The position numbers were made by a program, and so were the translations under genes. Shown here one piece after another: positions 14,245-22,877 of a stretch of 24,334 nt of DNA. Position 1 is the stretch's first letter, and each line of letters starts with the position of its first letter. Below the pieces are notes generated by a model. That model made no database searches and was not told the origin of the DNA. It saw only the letters and a list, made by a program, of their open reading frames with translations. Origin of the DNA: Tannerella sp. (GTDB lineage: Bacteria; Bacteroidota; Bacteroidia; Bacteroidales; Tannerellaceae); the NCBI GenBank assembly GCA_031271245.1, contig JAISWC010000125.1, forward strand, positions 1-24,334, read 5' to 3'.

Positions 14245-15951
14245 CTATATTATAAAGTCAATGGGGGCCTCGTCTTCATTTGTTTCCTCGTCTTTAGCTG
14301 CCGGCTTTTCAGGGATGTTGTCTTCGTTTCGCTTTTCCGGCTCCGGATCTTCCTGAATATCCTTGTTTTCAGTTATTTCGTGTGCCGGTTCAACATCCGC
14401 CTCGTCCAACAGCGGCTCAAAGATAGGAAAATCATCATTAAAATCCTCGTCTTTCAACGGAATATCCAATATTTTTTCGCTCGGTTCTGACTGTATCATG
14501 TCTCCCTCCTCTCTTTTAACAAGTTCATTATCTTCATTATATTCACTGTCTTCATTGTCTTCATCATATTCATCGTCATTGTCATATTCGTCGTCATCCT
14601 CTTCATATTCCGGTTTGCTTGCTTCGACCGGCGGAATATCCGGCAACTCCCGGAATGCAGGTGCTTCAGGCGGCACGATTGTCTCTTCGACCAATCTGTG
14701 CTCCTCCGTCGCAATCGGATTTTCGCCGGTATTCACAGGCGCTTCGCCTGTAGTTGTCTTGTATTTTCCCACGAGAAGCCCCAAAAACATCATCATGAAA
14801 AAACCTTTGTTGCTGGAGAAAAATGCGTCAGACAGGTTTTCGATAAAAACAAAGCCGGTTATTGTCAACGCGATGACAAACCGCCGGATGTCTCCCTCGC
14901 GCTTGAAACGAACCAGTGCTCTGCCTGCACTGCGAATCCAGAAGGACAGGTAAAGCAGTATCCCGGTCACGCCAAACTGAACCAGTGACGGGTAATAGGC
15001 TCCGGTCATGGAAAGCCAGTTTCGGGGCGAGAAACCCTCCATGCCATTAAGCCCGTATGCAGTATAAATCTGGGAATAATACTTGCCCGACATTTCGGTT
15101 GCAAAGCTGGCGAAACCGCTGCCGAAAGGAAAGAAATCTTTCAGGACATCCATCGCCGAACGGTATAAAACGGAACGCGCCGTAAAATTGGAATCGCCGT
15201 TTCCCGCCTCGGGTGGAAAAAGATAGCCGGCAATCTGTGATTTCGAAACATATACCATCCAGGCAAACACGATCAGCACGGCAAAGCCTGTCCGCCAGCC
15301 GGACTTGAGCACGCGGGCGTCCTGAAAATACATGAGAATTCCGATTGTCAGAAAGTAAAATCCATAAAATCCGGCGTGAATGGCGATCATGCCGGTGGTC
15401 AGCATGAAAATGAAAGTAAACAGTTCCTTCACCGTGAAATTGCTGCAATACAGGTAAACGAGCGACAGGCAAACGATTCCCGACACATAATTGGCTTCCT
15501 GCTCCATGACGGTTTTGAAAAAAGACGGATTCACAAGTCCGTAAATGCCGATAGGGATAAAAAACGGCCAGATGTAAAGACAAATCCGTTGCAGCAGCTT
15601 TTTTTGCGAAACGGAAAAGGAAGGGGCTATCTGCAAGACCATGAAGAAGGTCAGGAAAGGTCTGATTTGTATCAGGAAATCCAAGGCGACAGCGCCCCGG
15701 GAATTATATGCCAGATAGAAAGAATAGCAGAGATAGAACAGGAAAATACACAGGATAACCGAGATTTCCGCACTGATCCGTTTCCTTTCGGTGCAGGCAG
15801 AAAGAATGTACAAGACCAGCAGCATGACGCTTGCAGCCTCGTCCATACTTTTAAAACCCGTTACATCATACAGGATTACCCCAAAAATCAGCGTAAACGT
15901 GAAGAGGTAAAAAAAGTAGGCATGTCTGATTTTTTGAATCAACATCTTCAT
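14245..15951 (-). CDS. O-antigen ligase/polymerase-like membrane protein with acidic tail
   Basis: From ATG 15951 the protein has 568 residues. Residues up to about 395 hold about ten to twelve hydrophobic segments with a long periplasmic loop (about 250-330) containing NFTARSVLYRSAMDVLKDF and FPFGSGFASF, the pattern of Wzy polymerases and WaaL-type O-antigen ligases, which move lipid-linked glycans. The last 173 residues are hydrophilic, Pro-rich and very acidic, with DDDEYDNDDEYDED-like runs, and look disordered. The longest frame starts at a TTG (15975) that lies inside the -7 promoter element, so ATG 15951, preceded by GAGAAAAAGGA, is preferred. It is divergent from the glycosyltransferase genes at 16229-19694, which may act in the same pathway. 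Confidence 0.75.
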   Translation of the reverse strand: MKMLIQKIRHAYFFYLFTFTLIFGVILYDVTGFKSMDEAASVMLLVLYILSACTERKRISAEISVILCIFLFYLCYSFYLAYNSRGAVALDFLIQIRPFLTFFMVLQIAPSFSVSQKKLLQRICLYIWPFFIPIGIYGLVNPSFFKTVMEQEANYVSGIVCLSLVYLYCSNFTVKELFTFIFMLTTGMIAIHAGFYGFYFLTIGILMYFQDARVLKSGWRTGFAVLIVFAWMVYVSKSQIAGYLFPPEAGNGDSNFTARSVLYRSAMDVLKDFFPFGSGFASFATEMSGKYYSQIYTAYGLNGMEGFSPRNWLSMTGAYYPSLVQFGVTGILLYLSFWIRSAGRALVRFKREGDIRRFVIALTITGFVFIENLSDAFFSSNKGFFMMMFLGLLVGKYKTTTGEAPVNTGENPIATEEHRLVEETIVPPEAPAFRELPDIPPVEASKPEYEEDDDEYDNDDEYDEDNEDSEYNEDNELVKREEGDMIQSEPSEKILDIPLKDEDFNDDFPIFEPLLDEADVEPAHEITENKDIQEDPEPEKRNEDNIPEKPAAKDEETNEDEAPIDFII

Positions 15952-15972
15952 TTGTTCCTTTTTCTCATCGGA

Positions 15973-16003
15973 CAAAATTACGATGTTTTTTTTATTTCAG
16001 TAA
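15973..16003 (-). promoter_or_regulatory. Promoter of the ligase-like gene
   Basis: On the minus strand TAATTTTG (15980-15973) is a perfect TAnnTTTG element; a weak TTAC (16003-16000) lies 19 nt before it. The predicted start leaves a leader of about 15 nt before ATG 15951 and rules out the TTG at 15975. Confidence 0.55.
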
Positions 16004-16176
16004 TGAAAGATTCGACTATTTATGATTTTTCATGTTTTTTTAATGGTTTTGAATACCTGAAAGACCCCGGCAAGGGGCGCCAACAATGCGCAAGGATACA
16101 GCATGTATTTGAATGATTCTGCCTCCGCGGGCGATTTTTTTTAGGACAGTCGGTGCGACCGTTTGAAATGCACCCG

Positions 16177-16206
16177 TTGCAGAGTAAAAATTTTCCCGTA
16201 CCTTTG
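16177..16206 (+). promoter_or_regulatory. Promoter of the methyltransferase-glycosyltransferase gene
   Basis: TTGC (16177-16180), a spacer of about 18 nt and TACCTTTG (16199-16206) match the Bacteroidota promoter. It places the transcript start near 16213 and selects ATG 16229 over the upstream ATG 16163. Confidence 0.6.
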
Positions 16207-16228
16207 GCCTCAAAAATTCTCAAAACAG

Positions 16229-17668
16229 ATGACCAGAGAGGAAATATATTCGTTTTTCCGGGACACGGCGCGAGACCGGGAAAAATGGAACCGGCGGAAT
16301 TCATTTTACCATCGGTTGCTGGAGCGATACTGTTCGTTCATCATCCCTGCGGGGAAAAAAGTGATTGAAATCGGTTGCGGGAGTGGCAATTTGCTGAATG
16401 CCGTGCAGCCGGTTTACGGAGCGGGCATCGATTTTGTACCGGAAGTCATCGAGATGGCGCGGGAGAAATATCCGCACCTGCATTTCGCCGTGGACGACGC
16501 GGAAGAGTTGCAGACCGGCGGCGAAACCTTCGACTATATCATTCTCAGCGACCTGATGGGATGCCTGTGGGATGCGCAGAAGGCCATTCACAACATTCGC
16601 AGGCTGTGTCATCCCCAGACGCGCGTGGTGATTACGCAATACAATTTCCTGTGGGAACCCGTCATCAAGTTGCTGGAACGTATCGGCCTGAAGCAGAAGC
16701 AACCCAATGCCAACTGGTTTTCCGCAAAGGACACGGAAGGACTGCTGCAACTCGAAGGCTTCCAGACCATACGGATGGAGCAGAAAATCCTGCTGCCCGT
16801 CTACATCCCCCTGCTACACAGCCTGTGCAACGGCCTGCTGGCCAACCTGCCGGGATTCAACCGGCTGGGGCTTGTCAACCTGCGTGTGGCGCGTCCGATA
16901 CTGCACGGGGAACGTCCCTTTTCGGTATCCATCGTCATCCCCGCACGCAACGAACGGGGGAATATCGAAGATGCCATCCGGCGGACGCCCGTTTTCGGTA
17001 CGCACCAGGAATTTATCTTTATCGAAGGCCACTCCTCCGACCGGACGTATGAAGAAATTTGCCGCGTACAGGCGGCCTGGCCGGAGAAAGACATCAAGGT
17101 CATGCGGCAAACCGGGAAAGGAAAGGGCAATGCCGTGCGCGAGGCGTTTGACGCCGCAACGGGCGAGGCGCTGATGATCCTGGACGCCGACCTGACCATG
17201 CCGCCCGAGGAACTGCCGAAATTCTACCAGGCGCTGTATCACAACCGGGGCGAATTCATCAACGGATGCCGGCTGGTCTATCCGATGGAGAAAAATGCCA
17301 TGCGGTTTTTGAATCTGCTGGGAAACAAGTTTTTCGGATGGTTTTTCTCCTACCTGCTGGGACAGCGGCTGAAAGATACCCTGTGTGGCACGAAAGTGCT
17401 GTTCCGGAAAGATTATGAAACGATTAAGGCCAGTCGCGCCTATTTCGGCAATTTCGACCCCTTTGGCGACTTTGACCTCCTCTTCGGCGCCGCCAGGCAA
17501 AACCTCAAAATCGTGGAAGTAATCATACGCTACCGGGATCGCGCCTACGGTTCCACGCAAATCAGCCGTTTCCGTCACGGGCTGCTACTGCTGAAGATGA
17601 GCCTCTTCGCCGCACGGAAAATCAAATTTACCGAATTTCTGAACACAGGGAAAAGGTTTGGATGGTAG
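16229..17668 (+). CDS. Fused SAM methyltransferase and GT2 glycosyltransferase
   Basis: From ATG 16229 the protein has 479 residues in two domains. Residues about 40-185 are a class I SAM-dependent methyltransferase with VIEIGCGSGN (45-54) as the SAM-binding motif I, GIDFVPEVIE and FDYIILSDLM. Residues about 231-470 are a GT-A glycosyltransferase family 2 domain: SVSIVIPARNERGNIEDAI, a Gly/Lys loop GKGKGNAVREAF, and the metal/nucleotide motif ILDADLTM (DAD at 319-321); GDFDLLF may hold a further acidic site. Such GT2 enzymes move sugars onto lipid carriers or glycans, usually at the cytoplasmic face of the membrane. The next gene, a GT-C protein, follows after 46 nt. Confidence 0.87.
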   Translation: MTREEIYSFFRDTARDREKWNRRNSFYHRLLERYCSFIIPAGKKVIEIGCGSGNLLNAVQPVYGAGIDFVPEVIEMAREKYPHLHFAVDDAEELQTGGETFDYIILSDLMGCLWDAQKAIHNIRRLCHPQTRVVITQYNFLWEPVIKLLERIGLKQKQPNANWFSAKDTEGLLQLEGFQTIRMEQKILLPVYIPLLHSLCNGLLANLPGFNRLGLVNLRVARPILHGERPFSVSIVIPARNERGNIEDAIRRTPVFGTHQEFIFIEGHSSDRTYEEICRVQAAWPEKDIKVMRQTGKGKGNAVREAFDAATGEALMILDADLTMPPEELPKFYQALYHNRGEFINGCRLVYPMEKNAMRFLNLLGNKFFGWFFSYLLGQRLKDTLCGTKVLFRKDYETIKASRAYFGNFDPFGDFDLLFGAARQNLKIVEVIIRYRDRAYGSTQISRFRHGLLLLKMSLFAARKIKFTEFLNTGKRFGW

Positions 17669-17688
17669 ACGGGCAACTGAAAATTTTG

Positions 17689-17696
17689 TACATTTG
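17689..17696 (+). promoter_or_regulatory. -7 element before the GT-C gene
   Basis: TACATTTG (17689-17696) is a perfect -7 box 19 nt before ATG 17715; no convincing -33 box is seen. If used, it gives the GT-C gene its own transcript besides read-through from the fusion gene. Confidence 0.45.
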
Positions 17697-17714
17697 CCGG
17701 AAAATAAAGCAACG

Positions 17715-19694
17715 ATGAACAGTAACTATAGTACGAAGAAACGGAATAAAAGAGGAGGAAAAACGTCCGGACCGCCTCCCGCGCGAAGCATGTATGACAT
17801 TCTCAACGGCTTTTTTGAACGGCACCGGCGGACGCTTTTCAGGCTTTCGATGGTATTGAGCGTGCTGATGTGCATTCTCATGTTCGATGTCAAGGTCAGT
17901 CAGAGCGGCGACGACAGCGATTACCTTGTCAATGCGGACAGTTTCTGGCGTCATTTCACGTTTCCCTCCTACCACGGGCCGCTGTACGCGATACTGCTGT
18001 CGCCCTTCGTAGGTATTTTGGGAATGAAACTGATGCTGTTCAAGTCGTTTTCGGCTATTTTCATTCTATTTTCCCTCTGGCTGTTCTACAAAAGTTTCCG
18101 GGGGAAAGTGCCGGCCCTTATCCTGATGCCGACGCTGCTGCTGACCGCCATCTGTTCCTACCTGTTTTTCTACGCCGCCTACACGTACAGTGAGCCGTTT
18201 TTTATGGTGATGCAGGGATTGTTTTTCTATTTTTTCGCCAAATACTTTCTGGGAGAAGAGGAGGTCTCTTATTCGCCGAAAAAGGACTGGCGAAAATACC
18301 TTATCCTGGCCGGCTTGGCACTGGGAATGACCCTGACCCGCAGTATCGGCTACGGCGTACTGGGGGCCGTAATCCTCTTTTTCGCCATCCGGCTGCGCTG
18401 GAAAGACCTGCTCTATATGCTGGCCGCGTTCGTGCTGGTGTTCGCGTCGTTCAAAGCGCTCAAATCCCTTCTCTGGCCGGGAAGCGGAGAAGCGTATGCC
18501 TTCACTGCACTGCTGGCCAGGGACGCATACAATCCGGGGCTGGGAACGGAAGATTTCTCCGGAATGGTGCGCCGGTTTGTCGAAAATTCCCATATCTACC
18601 TGTCTTCCTGCCTGTCCCAGTTTCTGGGTATCGTCGGAGAACATCCGAGCAATGTCATCGCGGTAAAGCCGGTACGCACCATCCTGCTGTATCTCCTCTA
18701 CGCAGTCAGTCTGGCCGCCGTGTTCAGGCGGAACAAAACGCTGCTGTTTACGGGTCTGTATGTCGGCGTCATGATTTTCGCCACCTTCCTGCTGATTCAG
18801 TCCAGCTGGGCGCAGGACCGCCTGGTGGTGATCTACTACCCGTTTATCCTGTTCTTCCTGCTGGGCGGCATCTGTTACCTGTTTCAAACCGGCAAACTGC
18901 GGAAAGGCTTCCTGATTTATCCGGCAGCCGTGCTTGTCGTCTGTTTCGGGACACTGTCCATCACGAAAGACAAAATTGAACGGAATCTCCCCGTACTGCA
19001 GCAAAATTTGATGGGAGACCCGCTATACGGATGGACGCCGGACTGGCAAAATTACATCCGGGGCATTCAGTGGGCAGACCAGAATCTGGAGAAGGATGCG
19101 GTGATACTCAGCCGCAAACCCAGTATTTCCAAAGTGTATGCCGGAGGGCGTGACTTTGCATCTTCGTTCCAGGCGCTGACCGCCCCGAACGACGTGCTGG
19201 AGGGGCTTTCATACGAAGGTCGAACCCTTGTGTTTGCCGGTATCACCCAAGTGGCCCCTCAAAGAGAACCCCTGCGATACATTGCAAGCACCAATACCGG
19301 CAATTTTACGATTGACGGCACACAAACGAAAGGCGTTTATATTTACGCGATCCCGAATGAAGAACTGGATAGCACCCTTCAGGTGCTTGAAAACGGGCAG
19401 GTAAAGTACACGCTGGATTACAGCGCCTTTCTGGAACAGTGTAAAGCGATCGACAACATGCGCACCTACGACCCGGACATGATGTGCCGGTATCTGGAAG
19501 ACAACAGGATTGATTATATCCTGCTTCCCCAGCTCCGAATGAATCCGTTTAAAAAGGAGAATGGCAAGTTTATCAATAACATACACCGTTTTGTCTGGTT
19601 TATTTCCTACAAATATCCGGAGCGGTTCAAGCTGGTTCACATAATTGGCAACCCTGACGGCGAGCCTTGCGAAATCGTAAGATTCATCCGGTAG
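17715..19694 (+). CDS. GT-C type membrane glycosyltransferase (ArnT/PMT, GT39-like)
   Basis: From ATG 17715 the protein has 659 residues. A basic N-terminus is followed by a first helix (LSMVLSVLMCILMFDV) and a loop with acidic residues (SGDDSDYL), the place of the catalytic acidic motif in GT-C enzymes. About ten further hydrophobic segments reach to near residue 420, and a soluble domain of about 240 residues faces the periplasm. The layout is that of lipid-phosphate-sugar-dependent glycosyltransferases such as ArnT or protein O-mannosyltransferases; donor and acceptor are unknown. The longer frame would need a TTG at 17658 inside the preceding gene and is rejected. It probably works with the GT2 fusion upstream, which could supply a lipid-linked sugar. 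Confidence 0.75.
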   Translation: MNSNYSTKKRNKRGGKTSGPPPARSMYDILNGFFERHRRTLFRLSMVLSVLMCILMFDVKVSQSGDDSDYLVNADSFWRHFTFPSYHGPLYAILLSPFVGILGMKLMLFKSFSAIFILFSLWLFYKSFRGKVPALILMPTLLLTAICSYLFFYAAYTYSEPFFMVMQGLFFYFFAKYFLGEEEVSYSPKKDWRKYLILAGLALGMTLTRSIGYGVLGAVILFFAIRLRWKDLLYMLAAFVLVFASFKALKSLLWPGSGEAYAFTALLARDAYNPGLGTEDFSGMVRRFVENSHIYLSSCLSQFLGIVGEHPSNVIAVKPVRTILLYLLYAVSLAAVFRRNKTLLFTGLYVGVMIFATFLLIQSSWAQDRLVVIYYPFILFFLLGGICYLFQTGKLRKGFLIYPAAVLVVCFGTLSITKDKIERNLPVLQQNLMGDPLYGWTPDWQNYIRGIQWADQNLEKDAVILSRKPSISKVYAGGRDFASSFQALTAPNDVLEGLSYEGRTLVFAGITQVAPQREPLRYIASTNTGNFTIDGTQTKGVYIYAIPNEELDSTLQVLENGQVKYTLDYSAFLEQCKAIDNMRTYDPDMMCRYLEDNRIDYILLPQLRMNPFKKENGKFINNIHRFVWFISYKYPERFKLVHIIGNPDGEPCEIVRFIR

Positions 19695-19741
19695 CGCCGC
19701 GGTACGGCAGGTATCATTTTCATTCATAAAAAAATAAAAAC

Positions 19742-20572
19742 ATGTTCAGAATCGGCTGTCATTTATCGGCCTCCAAAGGTTTTTTAGCCATGGGCAGGGA
19801 TGCCGTTCGCATCGGAGCGAATACGTTCCAGTTCTTCACCCGCAATCCACGCGGCGGAAGCGCCAAAGCCATTGATGAAAAAGATGTGGCCGCTTTCCTG
19901 GAGCTGGCCGAAGCGCATGACATCCGCTGCCTGGTCGCCCATGCGCCCTATACGCTGAACGCCTGTGCGGCCGATGCCGGCCTCCGGAAATTCGCAGCCG
20001 ATACCATGGCCGACGACTTGCGACGCATGGAATATCTCCCCGGCAACTTTTACAACTTTCATCCCGGAAGCCATGTACAGCAGGGCGTGGAAACAGGAAT
20101 ACGCCTGATTGCGGAGATGCTCAACCACATTCTCCGGCCGGAACAGAAAACCGTCGTCCTGCTGGAAACCATGGCCGGAAAAGGAAGTGAAATCGGCCGC
20201 AGCTTCGAAGAACTGCGGACCATTATCGACCGGGTAGAACTGAACGGTTTACTGGGCGTTTGCCTTGATACGTGCCATGTCTCCGACGCGGGATACGATA
20301 TTATTGACCGTCTGGACGAGGTGCTGGCGGAATTTGACCGCATTGTCGGATTGGAACGGTTGCGGGCGATTCACCTCAACGACAGCCTGAACCTGCCGAA
20401 CAGCCACAAAGACCGCCATGCCAAAATCGGCGAAGGAAAACTGGGGCTTGACACGCTTGTCCGCGTGATCAATCATCCCCTTTTAAGGGATTTGCCCTTT
20501 AACCTGGAAACGCCGAATGAACTCGACGGCTATGCGGCCGAAATCAATCTGCTGAAAGGCCTGTACCGTTAA
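19742..20572 (+). CDS. nfo: Endonuclease IV (AP endonuclease)
   Basis: The enzyme cuts DNA 5' to abasic sites in base excision repair. The 276-residue TIM-barrel protein keeps what appear to be all nine metal ligands of E. coli Nfo in order: His67, His107, Glu142, Asp176, His179, His211, Asp224, His226 and Glu256, within motifs such as FHPGSHV, LDTCHVSDAGYD, HLNDS and KDRHAKIGEG. ATG 19742 follows an A-rich stretch and gives the standard N-terminus (IGCHLSASKG). No promoter of the local type was seen in the 47-nt gap, so it may be read from the GT-C transcript. Confidence 0.97.
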   Translation: MFRIGCHLSASKGFLAMGRDAVRIGANTFQFFTRNPRGGSAKAIDEKDVAAFLELAEAHDIRCLVAHAPYTLNACAADAGLRKFAADTMADDLRRMEYLPGNFYNFHPGSHVQQGVETGIRLIAEMLNHILRPEQKTVVLLETMAGKGSEIGRSFEELRTIIDRVELNGLLGVCLDTCHVSDAGYDIIDRLDEVLAEFDRIVGLERLRAIHLNDSLNLPNSHKDRHAKIGEGKLGLDTLVRVINHPLLRDLPFNLETPNELDGYAAEINLLKGLYR

Positions 20573-20639
20573 GAAGTTTTCGGATCGTTCCGAGTCAATT
20601 TCGGCTGTCCGGGACAGATAAATCCGACATTTTGGAATA

Positions 20640-20878
20640 CACCCCTGCGGGACATGTGGAATGCCCCCGAAAAAAGGGGTATAGGAATACGAAATAAATA
20701 ACGTATAGCAGGGAAAAGTCCCGTCGGAGATGACATATCGGCAGAAAACAGGTCGACAACAAACCGGAATCCCGTCAGGGATGACATGTGAAAAATGAGC
20801 GATTTACATGTCATCCCTGACGGGATTTGTTGCAGGCGGGAACATGATTGTCTGCCAACATGTCATCCCTGACGGGAT
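20640..20878. repeat. Cluster of REP-like repeats built on ATCCCTGACGGGAT
   Basis: Three near-identical copies of a 21-22 nt unit (ACATGTCATCCC then TGACGGGAT) occur: one inverted at 20768-20789 and two direct at 20806-20827 and 20858-20878. The first two face each other as a perfect 22-bp inverted repeat with a 16-nt loop. Each unit also has its own small palindrome ATCCC-TGAC-GGGAT. Two degenerate inverted copies lie at about 20645-20656 (CCCTGCGGGACATGT) and 20719-20736 (GTCCCGTCGGAGATGACA). This resembles REP/BIME-type elements, but no RAYT transposase is in the window. Confidence 0.75.
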
Positions 20879-20975
20879 CTTGATTGCTGTCGCTGTGTTG
20901 GCATCCTTTTTGTGAGGTGTACAAGTGAACCGGGAAATGATTTCCGGGGAATAGTAAAACAAATATTAAATTAAT

Positions 20976-20981
20976 AGGAGG
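20976..20981 (+). promoter_or_regulatory. Strong Shine-Dalgarno site before the small heat-shock gene
   Basis: AGGAGG lies 8 nt before ATG 20990. Such a perfect site is unusual in this window, where most starts follow A-rich leaders without one. It fixes the start and suggests high translation. A small inverted repeat GGAAA-TGA-TTTCC (20933-20945) lies upstream in the probable leader. Confidence 0.75.
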
Positions 20982-20989
20982 ACAAAGCA

Positions 20990-21415
20990 ATGATGCCAAC
21001 AAAAAGAACGAACTGGTTACCGGGTATTTTCAATGACTTTTTCGGTAATGAATGGGTAGAGAGGCCAAGTGTAACTTCTCCCTCAGTCAATATTATTGAG
21101 AATGACAGGGCGTACAAAGTTGAAATCGCTGCACCCGGACTGACGAAAAAAGATTTTCGCATTGATGTGCACGACGACGACCGCCTGATTGTCTCGGTGG
21201 AGAAAAAGTCGGAGACCAAAGAGGAGGACAGAGAGAATAAGTACCTTCGTCGGGAATTTACGTTCAGCAGTTTCCGCCAGAGCATGATCCTGCCCGATAA
21301 CGTGGACAAGAATCAAATCAGGGCAAAAGCGGAAAACGGCGTACTGTGTATCGAAATCCCTAAAGTGCTGAAAGAAGAAAAAGCTCAGACCGTAAGGCAG
21401 ATAGAGATACAATAA
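20990..21415 (+). CDS. Hsp20/alpha-crystallin family small heat-shock protein
   Basis: The 141-residue protein has the Hsp20 layout: an N-terminal arm (WLPGIFNDFF), an alpha-crystallin domain at about residues 30-125 with VNIIENDRAYKVEIAAPGLTK near its start and ENGVLCIEIPK near its end, and a C-terminal tail. These proteins hold unfolding proteins in a refoldable state during heat or oxidative stress. The start is set by the AGGAGG site; a second ATG follows directly. No vegetative promoter of the local type was seen, so the gene may use another sigma factor. A terminator follows 26 nt after the stop. Confidence 0.93.
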   Translation: MMPTKRTNWLPGIFNDFFGNEWVERPSVTSPSVNIIENDRAYKVEIAAPGLTKKDFRIDVHDDDRLIVSVEKKSETKEEDRENKYLRREFTFSSFRQSMILPDNVDKNQIRAKAENGVLCIEIPKVLKEEKAQTVRQIEIQ

Positions 21416-21441
21416 TTTCCCCATACCTGGTTGTATGCGAC

Positions 21442-21487
21442 AAGCCCGCAACGTGCATAAAGCGCTGTTGCGGGTTTGCTGTTTTCT
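21442..21487 (+). terminator. Intrinsic terminator after the small heat-shock gene
   Basis: AAGCCCGCAAC (21442-21452) pairs with GTTGCGGGTTT (21467-21477) with one G-U pair and a 14-nt loop, followed by GCTGTTTTCT. The gene at 21578 has its own promoter downstream. Confidence 0.65.
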
Positions 21488-21522
21488 CCGCATCTTCAAT
21501 GCACCCTTTCGGCCGTCGAATT

Positions 21523-21554
21523 TTTCCGTATGTCTCCAAAAAGACGTATCTTTG
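21523..21554 (+). promoter_or_regulatory. Promoter of the metallophosphoesterase gene
   Basis: TTTC (21523-21526), a 20-nt spacer and TATCTTTG (21547-21554) form a near-consensus promoter. It lies inside the longest open frame (from 21476), so the coding start must be downstream. Confidence 0.65.
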
Positions 21555-21577
21555 CACGGAATAAAAAAAAGGGATTC

Positions 21578-22825
21578 GTGAATAAATTTATCTGTGTGAT
21601 GATCCTCTTTTTCTGCTCGCCGGTCGCACTCCTTTTGTCGGGATGCAACAGGGGAGAAGAAACGGTTTTGGATGAGTATGAGACCAACAGAAACCTCTGT
21701 CTGGAAAGTTTTGCCACGTCTGCGGGCGGCGTTTTGAGTCTGAGGGTGAACCAGCCGGACAATATCTTTACGCTGGTACATATCTCGGATGCCCATCTGT
21801 CGCCGTGGTCAAGCAACAACCACTTCACCCGTCCGGCCAATTTAACGGAGGCTGTCCGGTTTGCCAACGATCCGGAACTGAAGGTGCACGCGCTGGTAGC
21901 CACCGGCGACCATATCAGCAACAGCCCCGCTACCACGCGCACGAAGGCGTTTTCATACATGGAAGCCTTTGCGAAAGCCTTATACACGCAGAATACGGTT
22001 CCCACCTTCGCCTCCACCGGCAATCACGACGCCAACCTGCTCAACCGCGAACATCCGGAGTATGCCCTTGGCCGGGCCGATATTTTTTCGCTCGTGACCT
22101 ACCGGACGAATTATCCCGTCCACTCGCCGGTCGGACAGAACTATTATTACGCCGACCTGGCCGACCCGATGGGAGGAACCGTCCGGATCATTGCGCTGGA
22201 CGTGATCGACCAGGAGGGTACGGCGTATGACGTCCAGCACTATGCCACGTTTTCGCAGCGGCAAATCGACTGGTTTTGCCATACGGCTTTGAAAGAAGAC
22301 ATGACGGACAAGCATCGCGTGATTGTGCTGGTGCACTTTCCCCTGTCGACAACCAGCCCGGACCTGCGGGTCTTTTCCACCGATGAATACCTGTATTCCT
22401 GGAACATGATTCCGGAAATTGTGGAAGCCTTCCGCAGCAGGAATGACTGGAAACAGACCTACCGGAACCGGCGGAATGCCTCAGACACGCTCGCGGTAGA
22501 CGTGTCCTTTCGAAATGCCCGGGGCGATTTTGTCTGTTATCTGGGCGGACATATCCACACCTACATGCATTATGAAGTGGACGGATTCAGGAACCTCAAT
22601 CCGGCATTGCCCCGGCAAATCATGATTATTGCCAACAACATGTCGCCTTCGGAGAAAAACGAAAAGTCGCCCATCAAACGGGCGGCAGGCCTGCGCAACA
22701 ATACGTTCAATGTATATGCAATCGATACCCGGGAAAGAACGGTTTATATCCATTTCTTCGGAGCCACGGCCTGGTACTATCTGGACCTGCTGCATCAAAA
22801 CCAGGTCATTGCCCTGAACTATTAG
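21578..22825 (+). CDS. Lipoprotein metallophosphoesterase
   Basis: The chosen start is GTG 21578, preceded by AAAGGGA; it gives 415 residues and a clean lipoprotein signal (NKFICVMILFF...LLLSGC, lipid-anchored Cys23). The longer frame from 21476 begins in the terminator of the previous gene and upstream of the promoter. The calcineurin-like motifs are present in order: HISDAH (Asp71, His73), GDH (Asp111), GNHDAN (Asn149, His150), LVHFP (His253) and GGHIHTY (His325, His327). These bind two metal ions and cleave phosphate esters. The protein is probably anchored in the periplasm or at the surface; the substrate is unknown. Confidence 0.9.
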   Translation: MNKFICVMILFFCSPVALLLSGCNRGEETVLDEYETNRNLCLESFATSAGGVLSLRVNQPDNIFTLVHISDAHLSPWSSNNHFTRPANLTEAVRFANDPELKVHALVATGDHISNSPATTRTKAFSYMEAFAKALYTQNTVPTFASTGNHDANLLNREHPEYALGRADIFSLVTYRTNYPVHSPVGQNYYYADLADPMGGTVRIIALDVIDQEGTAYDVQHYATFSQRQIDWFCHTALKEDMTDKHRVIVLVHFPLSTTSPDLRVFSTDEYLYSWNMIPEIVEAFRSRNDWKQTYRNRRNASDTLAVDVSFRNARGDFVCYLGGHIHTYMHYEVDGFRNLNPALPRQIMIIANNMSPSEKNEKSPIKRAAGLRNNTFNVYAIDTRERTVYIHFFGATAWYYLDLLHQNQVIALNY

Positions 22826-22847
22826 GCAGATGTCGGGAAAGAATGAT

Positions 22848-22855
22848 TACTTTTG
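22848..22855 (+). promoter_or_regulatory. -7 element before the acyltransferase gene
   Basis: TACTTTTG (22848-22855) is a perfect -7 box 22 nt before ATG 22878; the -33 region is weak. Confidence 0.5.
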
Positions 22856-22877
22856 TGCCTAAAAAAATAAAGATTGG

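Noticed and set aside
16163..16228. Upstream ATG 16163 as start of the methyltransferase-GT2 gene
   Set aside because: The TACCTTTG -7 element at 16199-16206 lies inside this stretch, so the codons would not be transcribed from it.
20901..20990. RNA thermometer in the leader of the small heat-shock gene
   Set aside because: The only clear hairpin (20933-20945) is short and does not cover the AGGAGG site; I saw no stretch that would convincingly pair with it.
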